Position numbers and translations under genes: made by a program
DNA from: Zantedeschia hybrid cultivar
Taxonomy: Eukaryota; Streptophyta; Magnoliopsida; Alismatales; Araceae
Length of the DNA: 64,000 bases
Assembly (NCBI GenBank): GCA_030544215.1
Contig: JARZZO010000011.1
Coordinates: 5,814,001 to 5,878,000 of the forward strand
Reading direction: 5' to 3'
The notes under the pieces: generated by a model
Seen by the model: the letters and a program-made list of their open reading frames with translations, nothing else
Told to the model about the DNA's origin: nothing
The model's database searches: none
Shown: piece by piece, positions 21,284 through 32,165 of the stretch
Layout of the letters: each line of letters starts with the position of its first letter
Position numbering within the stretch: the first letter of the stretch is position 1

Positions 21284-24200
21284 ATGCAGGCGGCGGCGGC
21301 CGGAGGGTCGAGTGGCGGTGGGGATGATTGCCAGGTATGTGCGGCGGCCGGGAATCTCTGGGTGAGGGTGTCCGGTGGGCGGGGCCAGGAGTACGCCGGC
21401 CATATGGGGGGGTTCAGCCACGATCTGGCGAGCACGATATGGGGGGGCTTATATCTTGATTAATTTTTGATTTGGCATGCAATTAATTTCTGTGTTTTGG
21501 ATTCGCAGGTGGGCTTCTTGGGGAAACTTTTGTTACCAAACATCTTTTCCTTAGGATATCCTTTTATGTTAGTAACAGTCATTTTGCAATGAGCAAATAT
21601 AATTCCTCTAAAGTTTCCTCACCTTTTATTTGTTGATTACATTGGCTAATCCCTTGGTTGTGTTTCCTTCCATCTGAGTTGCTGGTTTGGGGAGAAGTGA
21701 GAAGTTGTGATTAATATTTCTACCCTAGGATCAGGGCAACATTCTGTGGCGACAGGGTTTAAAATGTTGACCTTTCAAAACATGCAAGTGCTGGAGCTAG
21801 TAATGTAATTGCGGGATCCAAATGTGAATTTACACATACGGAGTATGAGAAGCAAAAGAAAATATCTTAAACTGGAAAACTGTTTTCTTTTGTGTGAAAC
21901 AGTTAAAATATATGTTGTCCTTTTTACTCATGGTTTCTCTCCCCTTTTGCCACTTTTCATTGATTTGATTATTCTTTTGATATAATTTTTTTCCAGATCC
22001 GTGGGAGCAAGATCCATAATCGAGTTAGGTAATTTTTGGCTGCTTGGTGGTTTTTTATTTGTACATTAATGGTAATTGTAATTTTGATGGTTTTATTCTT
22101 TTCTATTCACTGATTCTGGGCATCTTTCTCAGTCTTGCTTTTTTCATTTCAATGGAATAATTGTGGTATCTGCTAGAGCCTAGCGTTTATTTGCATTGGT
22201 TGACGATACACAACTTTGTCATCAGGAAAAAGTTGCTTATTTTAGCAAGTCATTTAGCACATGAGATAATGAAACAGGTTAGTTTTTAGATCTACATTCT
22301 AGACTAAACAATGGGGCTGTATTATAGCATAAAAAGGGGTTTTCATATTTATTGGGCAAATGCGGTACTTCCATTTTAACTTCAAATTCAAATAAGCAGT
22401 GAATCCGATTTTTCTGTGGACTAGCAGAAGATAGTATGTTTGGCCTAACTAGGACTTTAAATTGCAACTGGCGAATTTCCCTGGGCATTTTCCAAGGCAT
22501 ATCAATTTATATGTACCTTACAAGAAATATTCAGGGAATTGGTCTGATTATCTCTTTTTGAATTTGGATGAGATTTGAAAAACATGAGGAAGCATCAGTT
22601 TGTTTCTCATTGTTCCTTCTTTTGTTTTTGTTTTTATGGTTTTCTACATGCTGAATCAGATAGTAGCTATAGTAGGGCTGATGTGTACTGTACCCTAGCG
22701 TATGGACTCTTGCCAAATGAATATAAGTAGAACGGATTTGCTACATGTTATGATCTGGCATGCATCTATGTTCAACCATTATGAACTATGGGAAGTTGAT
22801 TTTCTACATGATCTATTTTTGCATATTTTTATTCAGGATAGGAAGTTTATAAGATAGATTTGAAAGACAGTGTTTTGCAGCTTTTGCTTAAAGTTTATGA
22901 TTAGGTACAGGATGTAGATTTAACTATTATGATTATTCTCCTGATGAGTCAACCCAATCAGACTGTGAATGCTAACTCATTTTTGTGGCAATGCAGCTTT
23001 TGGAATCCCATATAAAGAATGAAGTTATTGAGAAGAGTCAGTTGGCCCGTGTTTTACCCATCTGTGAGGACAGCAAGCCATGCTTGTTGGAGCCACGAAA
23101 ATCTTCTTGTATAGCTTGTGGGGCTTTGGTTTTTGAAGTCTGCATGAAGGTTCCTTTGTGGGCTGCACAGGTTGCTTTCTATCTGGTCACTCTAATTGTC
23201 TTTTGATATCCACGCCAGTTTTTAAAGAGGCATTCAATTAGGTGCCTTGGTGGGATCAGGAGTCCAAGGCCTTTTCATTTTGGACTTATATTTTGCTTCA
23301 TTGTTGATTAATAAAATTTTGATTGTTAAGATTGGATATACCATCAAATTTATTTCACAATAAATAAAGTTGGCACAATTAGAAGGTATGGAGAGATTCC
23401 TCATCCTCCAAACTATAAGATTACATTGCTTATATGAATTAACTAAGCCTAATCCTGAATGAAATTGCAGTAGTATTCTATAACAGATTCAATCTCTCTG
23501 CTACACTCTTAAAAACTACTTTAAATGAAAAAGAAACCCCTGCGCTTGTTATACTCAAGGTTTACTTTGACCATTGTATGCTTCATGTCATGGAAATGGC
23601 CCTTCTCTGTGTGTGGGGTTCTGAAAAAATTGTCAACGTGTGTTGAACTACTATCTCTCCATGAAGCTCTCTCCTGCATTTTTTAGGTAGACATGCTTGA
23701 ATTTGATGAATTTGTAAACCTAAGATAGCCACTGTTTTAACCAGGTGTTCATTGCTCCAATCTGAATGGAAATTGAAAGGTTTGTTGTCTCCTGCCCTTT
23801 TTTTATCTTTCCATAGAGTGCCCCCTTCCTTTTTATGGCTTGACTACTGGATGACAATGGAAGGAGTATGGATGGATTTATCTTCCACTGTAATGAAAGC
23901 TTGTGGCAGCATGGGAGACATTTTCATGATGCCTAGTTGGATACATAAGCAGAAATTTGTTGGAATATGATCAGATAAAAGAGCGTAATTATAACACTAA
24001 CAAGTTGATGGAGTCCACTTAGCACAACTGTGCTTAATAAAATGCATAAAAGGGTGTTTGGGAACACTGTTCTTTCTAAAACTATTTACTCTCAAATTTT
24101 ATATTGCTTAAATTGTTGCTTTTATTTTAAAAAATAAAGTGCTGCAGTTACATGTGTTTGGTAGAGTCTCTCAGATTTCTTAAAAAAAAGTAATATTACT

Positions 24201-25439
24201 TGAAAAAGGAACAAAAATGAATCCCGGGCAGGAGATGTGGCTGCAGCCACTGGAATGAAAGAGGCCCTCCTGCAGTGGCTTCTTTTCCATGAAGATTTAA
24301 TAGCATATGCGTAGGTGCCCCATCTGCTCTTATGCATCATTTCCTGCTCTTCTACATCCTTGTCCTGTCACACACTCAGGGCTTTGGTTTACCACATGCG
24401 CCGCATATGACGGCTATGATGATGCTGCAGGGCTTGCAGCCATCTCACGTGGCCTCCTTTAGTGATGGTGATGTTGAAATATTCCAGGTCTTTTTCCTTT
24501 CATATTTCTGTTAATGCAATAAAAGTACTTAGGATGTATTTATGGGTTTATAAAGGAGTATATTCATCAAAGAACTCCCGACCAAAAGTTTATAAGGAAC
24601 TTAAGTGATTAAGAAAATCTCAAGTTAAAAGACAAGTTCTAGTTGGGATAGGCTAGGACAGGCCAGGACAGGCCAAAATAGACCAGGATAGGCTAGGATA
24701 GGCCGGGACGGGCCGAAATAGACTGGCACAGGCTGGGACAGGCCAGGACAACTACTGGGTCAAACGAGAAACTGTGCCGTCCTGTTTTCTAAACTGAGAC
24801 TGGACGTCCTGCCCGCGACAGGCCGGGATGGGATGGGATTAACTACTACAATTGTGTCCCTGTGAAGGAAAATTATTCTACGCATTTTAATACTGAAGCT
24901 AGAATTAAAAGAAACAAGTTGGTGATTCCTTTTCTGGTGACAGATCTGAGGGCAAAGACGGAGTCACAAATCCTGTGAACTGATGACCTGTTTCTGAAAC
25001 TTTTGTTCCTTCACGGAAAGAGTTGTTGGACCAAGAAAAATTGCAATTGAGGGTCATGCGGTTTACTTTCTTCTTGTTTAAGATTTAAATCATTCAATCA
25101 TTATAGCATGTTATCTTGCCTCTGTTCTTTAACATCTTTTCATCAACATTTCTACTTTTTTCAAAACAAGAAAGTAAAGAGGCTTTTTTTTGGGCTAAGT
25201 GAAGAGACTTTTTTTCTTTCTACTTTCAGACCTTTGGCTCAATTAAGGTGACACAAACAATAAGTCCTTAAGGTGTTTCTTTGAAATTTGTTTTGCCACT
25301 ATTGTCACATGCTCAGTTCTTTTAAAATGGTTAGTGGAAGACATATTTTATCTTTCTTTTGCCTTAAATGACCCAGGGCTTTTGTTTGTTTCAGGAAGAT
25401 AAAGAAAGGAGTGACAATAAGAAGAGCAAAGAATGTTAG
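21284..25439 (+). CDS. Unidentified six-exon gene model inside the CACTA element
   Basis: Six plus-strand segments join in one frame at GT-AG junctions: 21284-21334 (ATG, 17 codons), 21997-22028, 22226-22277, 22997-23170 (58 codons), 24380-24487 (36 codons) and 25395-25439 (to TAG), giving 153 residues. Readable stretches include KIHNRVRKKLLILASHLAHE spanning exons 2-3 and LLESHIKNEVIEKSQLARVL in exon 4. I recognise no transposase or other family. In the last exon another frame is open much longer (to TAG at about 25551), giving a lysine/arginine-rich tail with KKGVTIRRAKNVRKQKAIER and ending FAKSLYD. That tail looks more like real protein, so the true splicing may differ or a further exon is missing. 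It may be a captured host gene. The exons were chosen by eye; chance agreement is possible. Confidence 0.35.
24644..24750 (+). repeat. 10-bp minisatellite (GGACAGGCCA-like)
   Basis: About ten tandem units of GG(A/G)(C/T)AGGC(C/T)(A/G), slightly degenerate, in an intron-like part of the CACTA element. A few more units follow near 24820. Confidence 0.85.
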
Positions 25440-26912
25440 GAAACAGAAAGCAATTGAGAGAGCAATCTCAAAGTGTGAGAAGTACGAGGAGAAAGTGACA
25501 AAGAGCAAGGACAGAGTGTCGAGAATTCAATTTGCCAAGTCATTGTATGATTAGTGTAAGTATCTTTAGCCACAATGTGAGGGGGAAAAGGCTGTGCACC
25601 AGTGACCAAATACCTGATATTGCCAATTTTTCCATTATTTCTGTATTTCAACTTCATTTTTAACTTTGCTGCATACTTTTTGAGAAGTGTGATATGTTGA
25701 TTAAGGGGAAGGGGTGAAAAAGGAAATTGGCTGTTCACATGGCATTATCTCAGCCTTTCTGTATAGCATTTGCTTGTGACTTTACTATCACTTCTTCATA
25801 GTGCAGATTATTATTCATCCTGGGTCCCATTTCTCCATTACCTTTAAGATCAAAATCATAATATATTGTTTTAATTTCTCCTATTATTCTTGGGACTCCT
25901 TTGCCGCAAAATTTTCTGAGATCTTGTGTCAACATTAAGCCAACAAGTGCAAGTCAAAGCATGCCAATCATCATCATGTGATGCTTTCCATGTAACTAGC
26001 TGAATGGACTTTTTTTTTCTATTTCTTTGCACTTTCTGCAGTTACAGTTATCTTTGCTGGCTCTGAAAGGCTTCACTTTACATATTGTTGTCCTAATCTT
26101 AACAATGCCCTCATGTCAACCATATATTGAAAGTGGGCAGGCCATGTATTGAAATTACCATTGTAGAACTTGGAGATACAGATCGAATAATATCTAGGCT
26201 GAAAAAAAAAGGCAGTTCTGAGCATACTGACTTTAGAGCCCTGAGAGAGGTAAATGGTTGAGCATCGCTTCTTGTCAATGATGTCGAAAGTAGGAACATG
26301 ATCCTCTTGATATTCGTTGTAGAGTTTCACACGTTTGTTTGAATTGTTTTTTATGTACTAGTTCATAACTGGGAAAATTAACCTACTAGAAAGAATGCTG
26401 ATTGCGTGCACTTTAACTTTGCACATGGCCATAGCCAATAGAAGCAGGATCCAGTGACTTTGACATGGAATTCTACACCTAAAATGCTTTTTCCTTACTG
26501 TTTCTCCTTTCATTCCCTAGGAAATTTGAAGGGCTTTTAGCAAATAACCCCCTGAAGCTTGTATATGCAGAACCCCCCTGTAAACTGCGTTTATGCAAAA
26601 ACCCCCCTATAAAAACACTGTATACATAAAGAACCCCCTATCGGCAAACAAAAAGTCTTGTAAAATGCATATATGCATGAAAAAAAACCCAATGTAACCA
26701 TTGTATCCATAGGGAATTCCCTATCGTCAAGACTATATGAATGTTTATTTGTGCATATGGATGTACTTTTTTTGCAGTTTCGTGAATGTGTTTATTTTAA
26801 AGTGTGAATATGTTTATTTGTGTATGCTTGTATGGATGTTTATGTACAAATCAATGTATCTACAGGTTTTTGTATATAATTTAAATATTTTAATTTTTTT
26901 TTTTTAGTATCC

Positions 26913-27365
26913 ATTTGTCAGCGGCTAAGGCCGCTGACAAAAGTCTCTGGTGTTAACAAAACCTTTGTCAGCGGCTGTGAAACCGTTGACATATAACATT
27001 TGTCAGCGGTTAAAATTGCTGACAAAACCTTTTGTCAGCGGCTAAGAAGCCGTTAACAAATAGTGTTTTTGTCAACGGTTAACAGAAGCCGTTGACATAT
27101 GTGTTCTTTGTCAGCGGCTAAGAAGCGGTTGACAAATAGTATTTTTGTCTGCGATTGATAGTAGCCGTTGACATATGTGTTCTTTGTCAGCGGCTTCTAT
27201 CCGTAGACATATACACTATATGTCAGCGGCTTGTGGGAGCCGTTGACAAATATTTGCCAACGGCAGTTTTGTCCACGGCTTTGTCAGCGGCCGTTTAGCC
27301 GTTGACATAAGTTTTTGTCGGCGGTTCTTTTGTATTTGTCAGCGGCTTTTTAGCCGCTGACAAAT
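26913..27365. repeat. Right subterminal repeat array of the CACTA element
   Basis: At least fifteen alternating direct and inverted copies of TTTGTCAGCGGCTA / AGCCGTTGACAAA, many forming adjacent palindromic pairs. The array is denser than at the left end and mirrors it. Confidence 0.85.
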
Positions 27366-27386
27366 CTTGTTTTCTTTGTAGTGAAT

Positions 27387-28339
27387 CCTCTTGTATTTCT
27401 TCTAATATCAATTTTAATATTAATATTGTAAATGTCAAACATATTAATGTCAAAATTAATATTACTTCAAAATTAGTACTCCAACCAAATAATGCATTAT
27501 ATATGTTTATGATGAATTGCTCCTGTATTGTTAATCTCCAAGTCAACAAGGCTTATCTGACAGTGAAGCCCATGACAATACACAACATAAGCTCTAAATC
27601 ACAATCACGGATTGCCATAGGATGTCATTTTAAATTACAGTTTTTAAAGTGTAAAGATTTTGTTATTTTCGGATAATCTAAATATCTCAAAGCTATTTTT
27701 TATATAACCAAATCTTCTCTCTCTCTCCCTCTAATTTCTCATGACGTCAATAATTTTGACTTCTGCATAAGCAAGTTTGCACATAGTGCATCATTCATTA
27801 TATGATAAATTAAAGCGATGCGATGATGAAGTCATCTATGGTTTTTGGAATTGACCAAAAACAAGAGAAAAAAATCTATGGTTTTTTATGAAATCAAAGT
27901 CGCACTTGTAAGTGAGTGACATTCGAATGAAGTAATGGTAGAGTGAGAGTCACACCTACTTTTGACGTCATATAAATAATTTATAATGCCCGCAATGATC
28001 ATGAATTTCAAAAGTCTCTTAGGTTTAAGCATTTAGTAATATAACTCATCTAAATGACTTAAAAATACGTAGTGGGTGCATGCATGCAACATATATATAT
28101 TCCTTAGAACGTCAAAACCTCCATTACACCGCATGGTCGTGTAGGGATCTTCCCACACACATCAGATCAGTGACCTACTTAACAAAAGCCGCAAAAGTAG
28201 AAGATTACACATGAACGAAGAGTGAGAAGAGAAAACGACCCCGCGGACCGGGATTCCACTGACTGCAGTGTATCCATTTGTTCTTCCGGCGCGAGCACAG
28301 CTAAAGCACGACGCCTGGTAGTCATGGCTCCCATAGTAA
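27387..28339. other. AT-rich stretch between the CACTA element and OMT-2
   Basis: No gene recognised. The last 100-150 bp are probably the 3' untranslated region of OMT-2. Confidence 0.3.
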
Positions 28340-30509
28340 TCATGGGTAGGCCTCGATGAGCGATCGCGGCCCCAAAGCCGGGGTGATCTTGCAGCCACTG
28401 AAGCCAGCAGCGGCGAGGATCCGGCGCCATTCCTCCTCTTCCCTCTCCCTCCCGGTGGTGTTCGCAAGCATGTCCAAGTCCAGGAGGAGCTGCGCCTCCA
28501 ACACCTCGTGGTCATCTGTGTCGCCACCCACTATGGTTTCCATGATGATCACCTTGCCTCCGTGCTGTCTCGCCGAAGTGATCGCCTCCCTGCACGGCCG
28601 CAGTATACTCACGCAGTGGTCGTCGTCCCAGTTGTGCAGCACCCACTGTGTATTTCGCACGTATACAATTATCCGTTGTAAAATGAAGGGGGGTTTGCAT
28701 ATATATATATATATATCTTTCAAATACATTATATTTGTGTATATATCCCTAATTCTTACATATTATTTTTAATACTTCTGAAATCTCGGATATATTGTGG
28801 TTATGTCTCTCTATCAACATAATGTGAACTCTAACTGAATATATTAAAATGATTCAGTAAATCTTGTTAACATTAAAGATATATATACGAAATTTTAGTG
28901 AATTTAAGAGTATATATATAAAATATTAATAAATTTAAGAGTATATATATGCAAAATCTTTAAGTTTGATTTAACGGCATTTTGTCGGGAGAGTATAACC
29001 GCAAAATGTCGGAGATTTTAGGAATATTAAAAACGATGTGTGGAAGTTGAGAGTATATTGCAAATATGTATATTTGAGGGATATATATGTAAAAAAATCT
29101 GTAAAATTATGGATGTATTGGTACAGCTAATATGATTGCATGCATGACTTTCATTTGTATTTAATTCTCATCATCATCATCATGATTTTTAATGTATCTT
29201 ATTTATATTTATAGTTAAATGTAGGACGATCAACTAAATTACGAGAGATTAGCCAATAGTTACCTCTTAATTAAAATATTGAGGAACATGTTCATTATCT
29301 CTTTTATTTGTATCCATCCAATTAATCGTCTACAGTTATCCATTAACTAGCTGAAGTCATTTGTATTTTATTAACTAAGATAACTTCTGATTTTATAGCA
29401 TCACGTCTCCAACATATGGTGTGGACCCGGATTAAGGAATATATTTTAAAAAATACACACACTATACGTACATATGCATATATATATTATGAGGTGTATG
29501 ATGTGACATATTGTGTGATATCAAAATCACCGTTACTTTTTAGTATGATTGATGGCATTTTAATCTATCTGATTTCTCAGACTAAGTTTAAAAAAAAAAA
29601 AAGTATTGAATTGTGGGATCGGTGATGAATGCAATCAAAGCCGTTAAATCTGATTAGAGCTAAATCGGACGGCTGCACCAGCTCGAACGGTGCAGCGAGC
29701 GTTGGTAGCCCCAGCTCGAGCGTGGCCCTCAGTGGTACTGACCTTGAGAAAAATCCCGTCGGCCGGGGGGACGTGCGCGAACATGTCCCCCGCCACGAAG
29801 TCCACCCCCTCGATGGCAGGCGAGGCGGCCACGACGTGGGGCAGCTCCAGCACGCTGCAGTTCATCTCCGGGAACACCTCCTTGATGGCCTTCGCCGCCG
29901 CCCCCGACGTCCACCACCGACTCCAGCCCCCGGAAGACCTCCGGGTGCTCGCGCGCCGCCATGCCCACCGCCCACCGCGCGTCACACGCCATGGCATTGT
30001 TGATCACATCGTTGAACTCCGGCACCCGGCCGAGCGACTCCCACAGTGTCTCCCCGCGGGCTGCCTGGAAGCTGGTGGTCGTGTCTGGCCCCTCCAAGCG
30101 GAACCAGTCCGCCATGGAGTACTTCGGCGCCATCGTCAGCGGATAACCCATGAGGAGGACGAACGGGGCGGCAGTGGTGGGGCTGTTCTTGACCAGCTGC
30201 TTTGACAAGATGGTGGGACAGTAGAGCACTTCCTCTTCGGCCTCCTCCCCTCCATCCCCGCACTGGGCGCCCGTGCGGAAGACACCAGAGCGCATGAGGC
30301 GACCGAGGGCGGGGACCTTGCTCTCGGGGACGCCCACGGTGGACGCCAAGACGGGGAGAGAGTAGGGTACGGCCGTGGCTGTGCATGGCCTCGGGGATGT
30401 CGAGTTGGAGAGCCAGCATGAGGGACAAGGACCTGATGTAGGTCATGGCGTAGTTCCATGCCCGCGTCTGCACGCTCAAGAGCTCCTCCTTGGATGGTTC
30501 TCCTGCCAT
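28340..30509 (-). pseudogene. OMT-2: frameshifted O-methyltransferase paralog
   Basis: Same structure and strand as OMT-1. Exon 2 is 28340-28645 (101 codons plus stop, open, WVLHNWDDDHC with the catalytic His, ending LIEAYP). A 1097-bp intron has donor CTCAAG|GTCAGT and acceptor ACACAG|TGG. Exon 1 is 29743-30509, starting MAGEPSKEELL. Compared with OMT-1, exon 1 has one extra base just after the HSHG codons (about 30370-30376, frameshift), a 12-nt in-frame loss of the ALAH residues, a one-codon gain, and an 11-nt loss at about 29900 that removes part of the glycine-rich SAM loop (VVDVGGG then out of frame). The three readable frames together cover the whole protein. Exon 1 totals 767 nt, not a multiple of three. 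As written it cannot make an active enzyme; assembly error is possible for the 1-nt change but unlikely for the 11-nt one. Confidence 0.85.
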
Positions 30510-30640
30510 GAATTGCTGTGAATGCATGAGAAAGAATCTGAAACACTCTTATCCTGTCACCCTTACGTGGACAGTGGTTTGTCTTCCTCCTCTCCACACC
30601 CCCTCCTTTTTTTTTTTAATAACTTGAGCTCAAACTATTA

Positions 30641-31586
30641 GGCCCTGTTTGATAGGGGTTATCCCAGGATTATCCCTGTTTTGCTCACTTTTAATGCGTA
30701 AAGTGGTTTGATTGCGAGATTAAGTTATAAGGGTTACAAGCATGTTAAACGTAAGTTAAGTCACTTTTAGCCCGGACCAACCTATTCCACCCCCAATGGT
30801 GGGATTAGAGGATAACTCAAGGTCATGTATTAATGAAATGAACACTTTAATGCCAGTTAATAATAATAATGATAAATGTTATTATTCTTGTTAATAAATA
30901 TTATTAATATTAGTAAATATTAATTAATGTTGATAATATTATTACATATTATTATGATAAATAAATATTAACTACTATTATTTTGATTAATAAATATTAG
31001 TAAACATTAATCATAGTTAATTATTATTATAAATTTCGTTATGCTCCATTTAAATAATATTAAATATTAAACATGTTAAGTAATAAATGTTAATTATTAT
31101 TAAAATATTACTAAATATTATTAATAACCATTAATTCATATTTTTAATAAATATAATATATATTAATTCATAAATATTAATATTAATAAATGTTGGTATG
31201 ATTACTAAATATTATTTAATATTGTTTTGTCTAACTAATATTAATTAACATTAATCATAGTTGATTATTAAGTTAAAATTTATTATGCTCCATTTATTGA
31301 TAAGAAATTTGAATAATCACAATTTATTATTAATTTAAATAGTAATTATTATTATTTTAATATATAAAATACACTTGATAATTATGTAAAAAGCTAATGA
31401 TAAAATTTATTATATTTTTTATTTTTAATAATAAAATTTATTTAAATAAAAATTTTATGTACCTATCCTAATCTAACTTCTACTTTGCGATAAGAACCAG
31501 TTATTCTAGAATAGTAAAAAAATGAATTAAATTAAGGCTATCTAAATCGGGTTAATCCTTTCCCTATCCTGAAATCAAAGAGGCCC
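30641..31586. mobile_element. PIF/Harbinger (Tourist-type) non-autonomous element with TTA target duplication
   Basis: The ends are GGCCCTGTTTGATAGGGG (left) and, on the minus strand, GGGCCTCTTTGATTTCAGG (right). TTA lies at 30638-30640 and 31587-31589, the 3-bp target of Harbinger elements. It is 946 bp; the interior is extremely AT-rich with ATTAATATT-type strings and has no ORF. It lies just upstream of OMT-2. Confidence 0.75.
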
Positions 31587-31860
31587 TTAGTACTATGTTA
31601 CAACGAAGGATGGCGGGCAGGGAGTGGGGTTGGGGGGCGTCACATGCCTATACCTGTACCTGCTTTCAATGTTATCCCTGGTGAATGGGGGCATCCACAA
31701 CGCCCCACTACTGCCCTTTCACGTGGTGTAGGCCAGTCAAATTCACTGTTCCACCAACCAGTGCACTATATGTAGGTGATCTTGGGCGTATTTTTCTGAC
31801 CACCCATTGTTCTCTTCCACCAAGCCAGTGCAGGCCATTAAATATCCAACAAGGACAGCA

Positions 31861-32164
31861 TTTTTTTTTTTTTTTTTTTGAAGGGGCCCAAAGGTCGATT
31901 ATGTACAGCTATTCACAAGGGACCGAGGTTCTAATCGGGAATTCGAGATAATCCTCTAATCAGTCGAAAGATCTACCTAATTAGACGACATTTTCAAGTC
32001 CGCCTGATTTCTGAAAAAATAATTCCAGAGATCAGAAGATAAATATCTCAACAACACCTAGGAGACTGCATGACTAAGATTATTTAAGCCCAACCAGATT
32101 CGAACCTGAGACCGACCTTTTGCAAGTGAAGTGGGTGAACCAATTGTCCTAGACAGCTGGTTCA
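31861..32164 (-). mobile_element. tRNA-derived SINE
   Basis: Read on the minus strand, a tRNA-like head contains TAGGACAATTGGTTC (A-box-like) and GGTTCGAATCTGG (B box). The shared body follows (TCAGGCGGACTTGAAAATG, GTCGTCTAATTAGG, TAGAACCTCGGTCCC, TGTACATAATCGACC), and the element ends in a poly-A tract (T run at 31861-31880 on plus). Related copies occur at 18995-19253 and 47059-47135. Confidence 0.7.
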
Positions 32165-32165
32165 A

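Larger units (their letters stand above)
20547..27383 (+). mobile_element. Complete CACTA (En/Spm-type) transposon with 3-bp target duplication
   Basis: The left end at 20547 reads CACTACAAGAAAAATAGG. The right end, ending at 27383, reads CACTACAAAGAAAACAAG on the minus strand. Both continue inward to TTTGTCAGCG. AAT flanks both sides (20544-20546 and 27384-27386); a 3-bp duplication is the CACTA superfamily hallmark. The element is 6837 bp. Dense subterminal GTCAACGGCT-type repeats lie at both ends. No TNP2/TNPD transposase motifs are readable, so it is non-autonomous. The interior holds a GC-rich block, a gene-like series of exons on the plus strand, and a minisatellite. It lies between OMT-1 and OMT-2. 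Confidence 0.88.

Noticed and set aside
29629..30205. Plus-strand ORFs opposite OMT-2 exon 1
   Set aside because: Shadows of the OMT-2 coding sequence; their changing frames follow the OMT-2 frameshifts.
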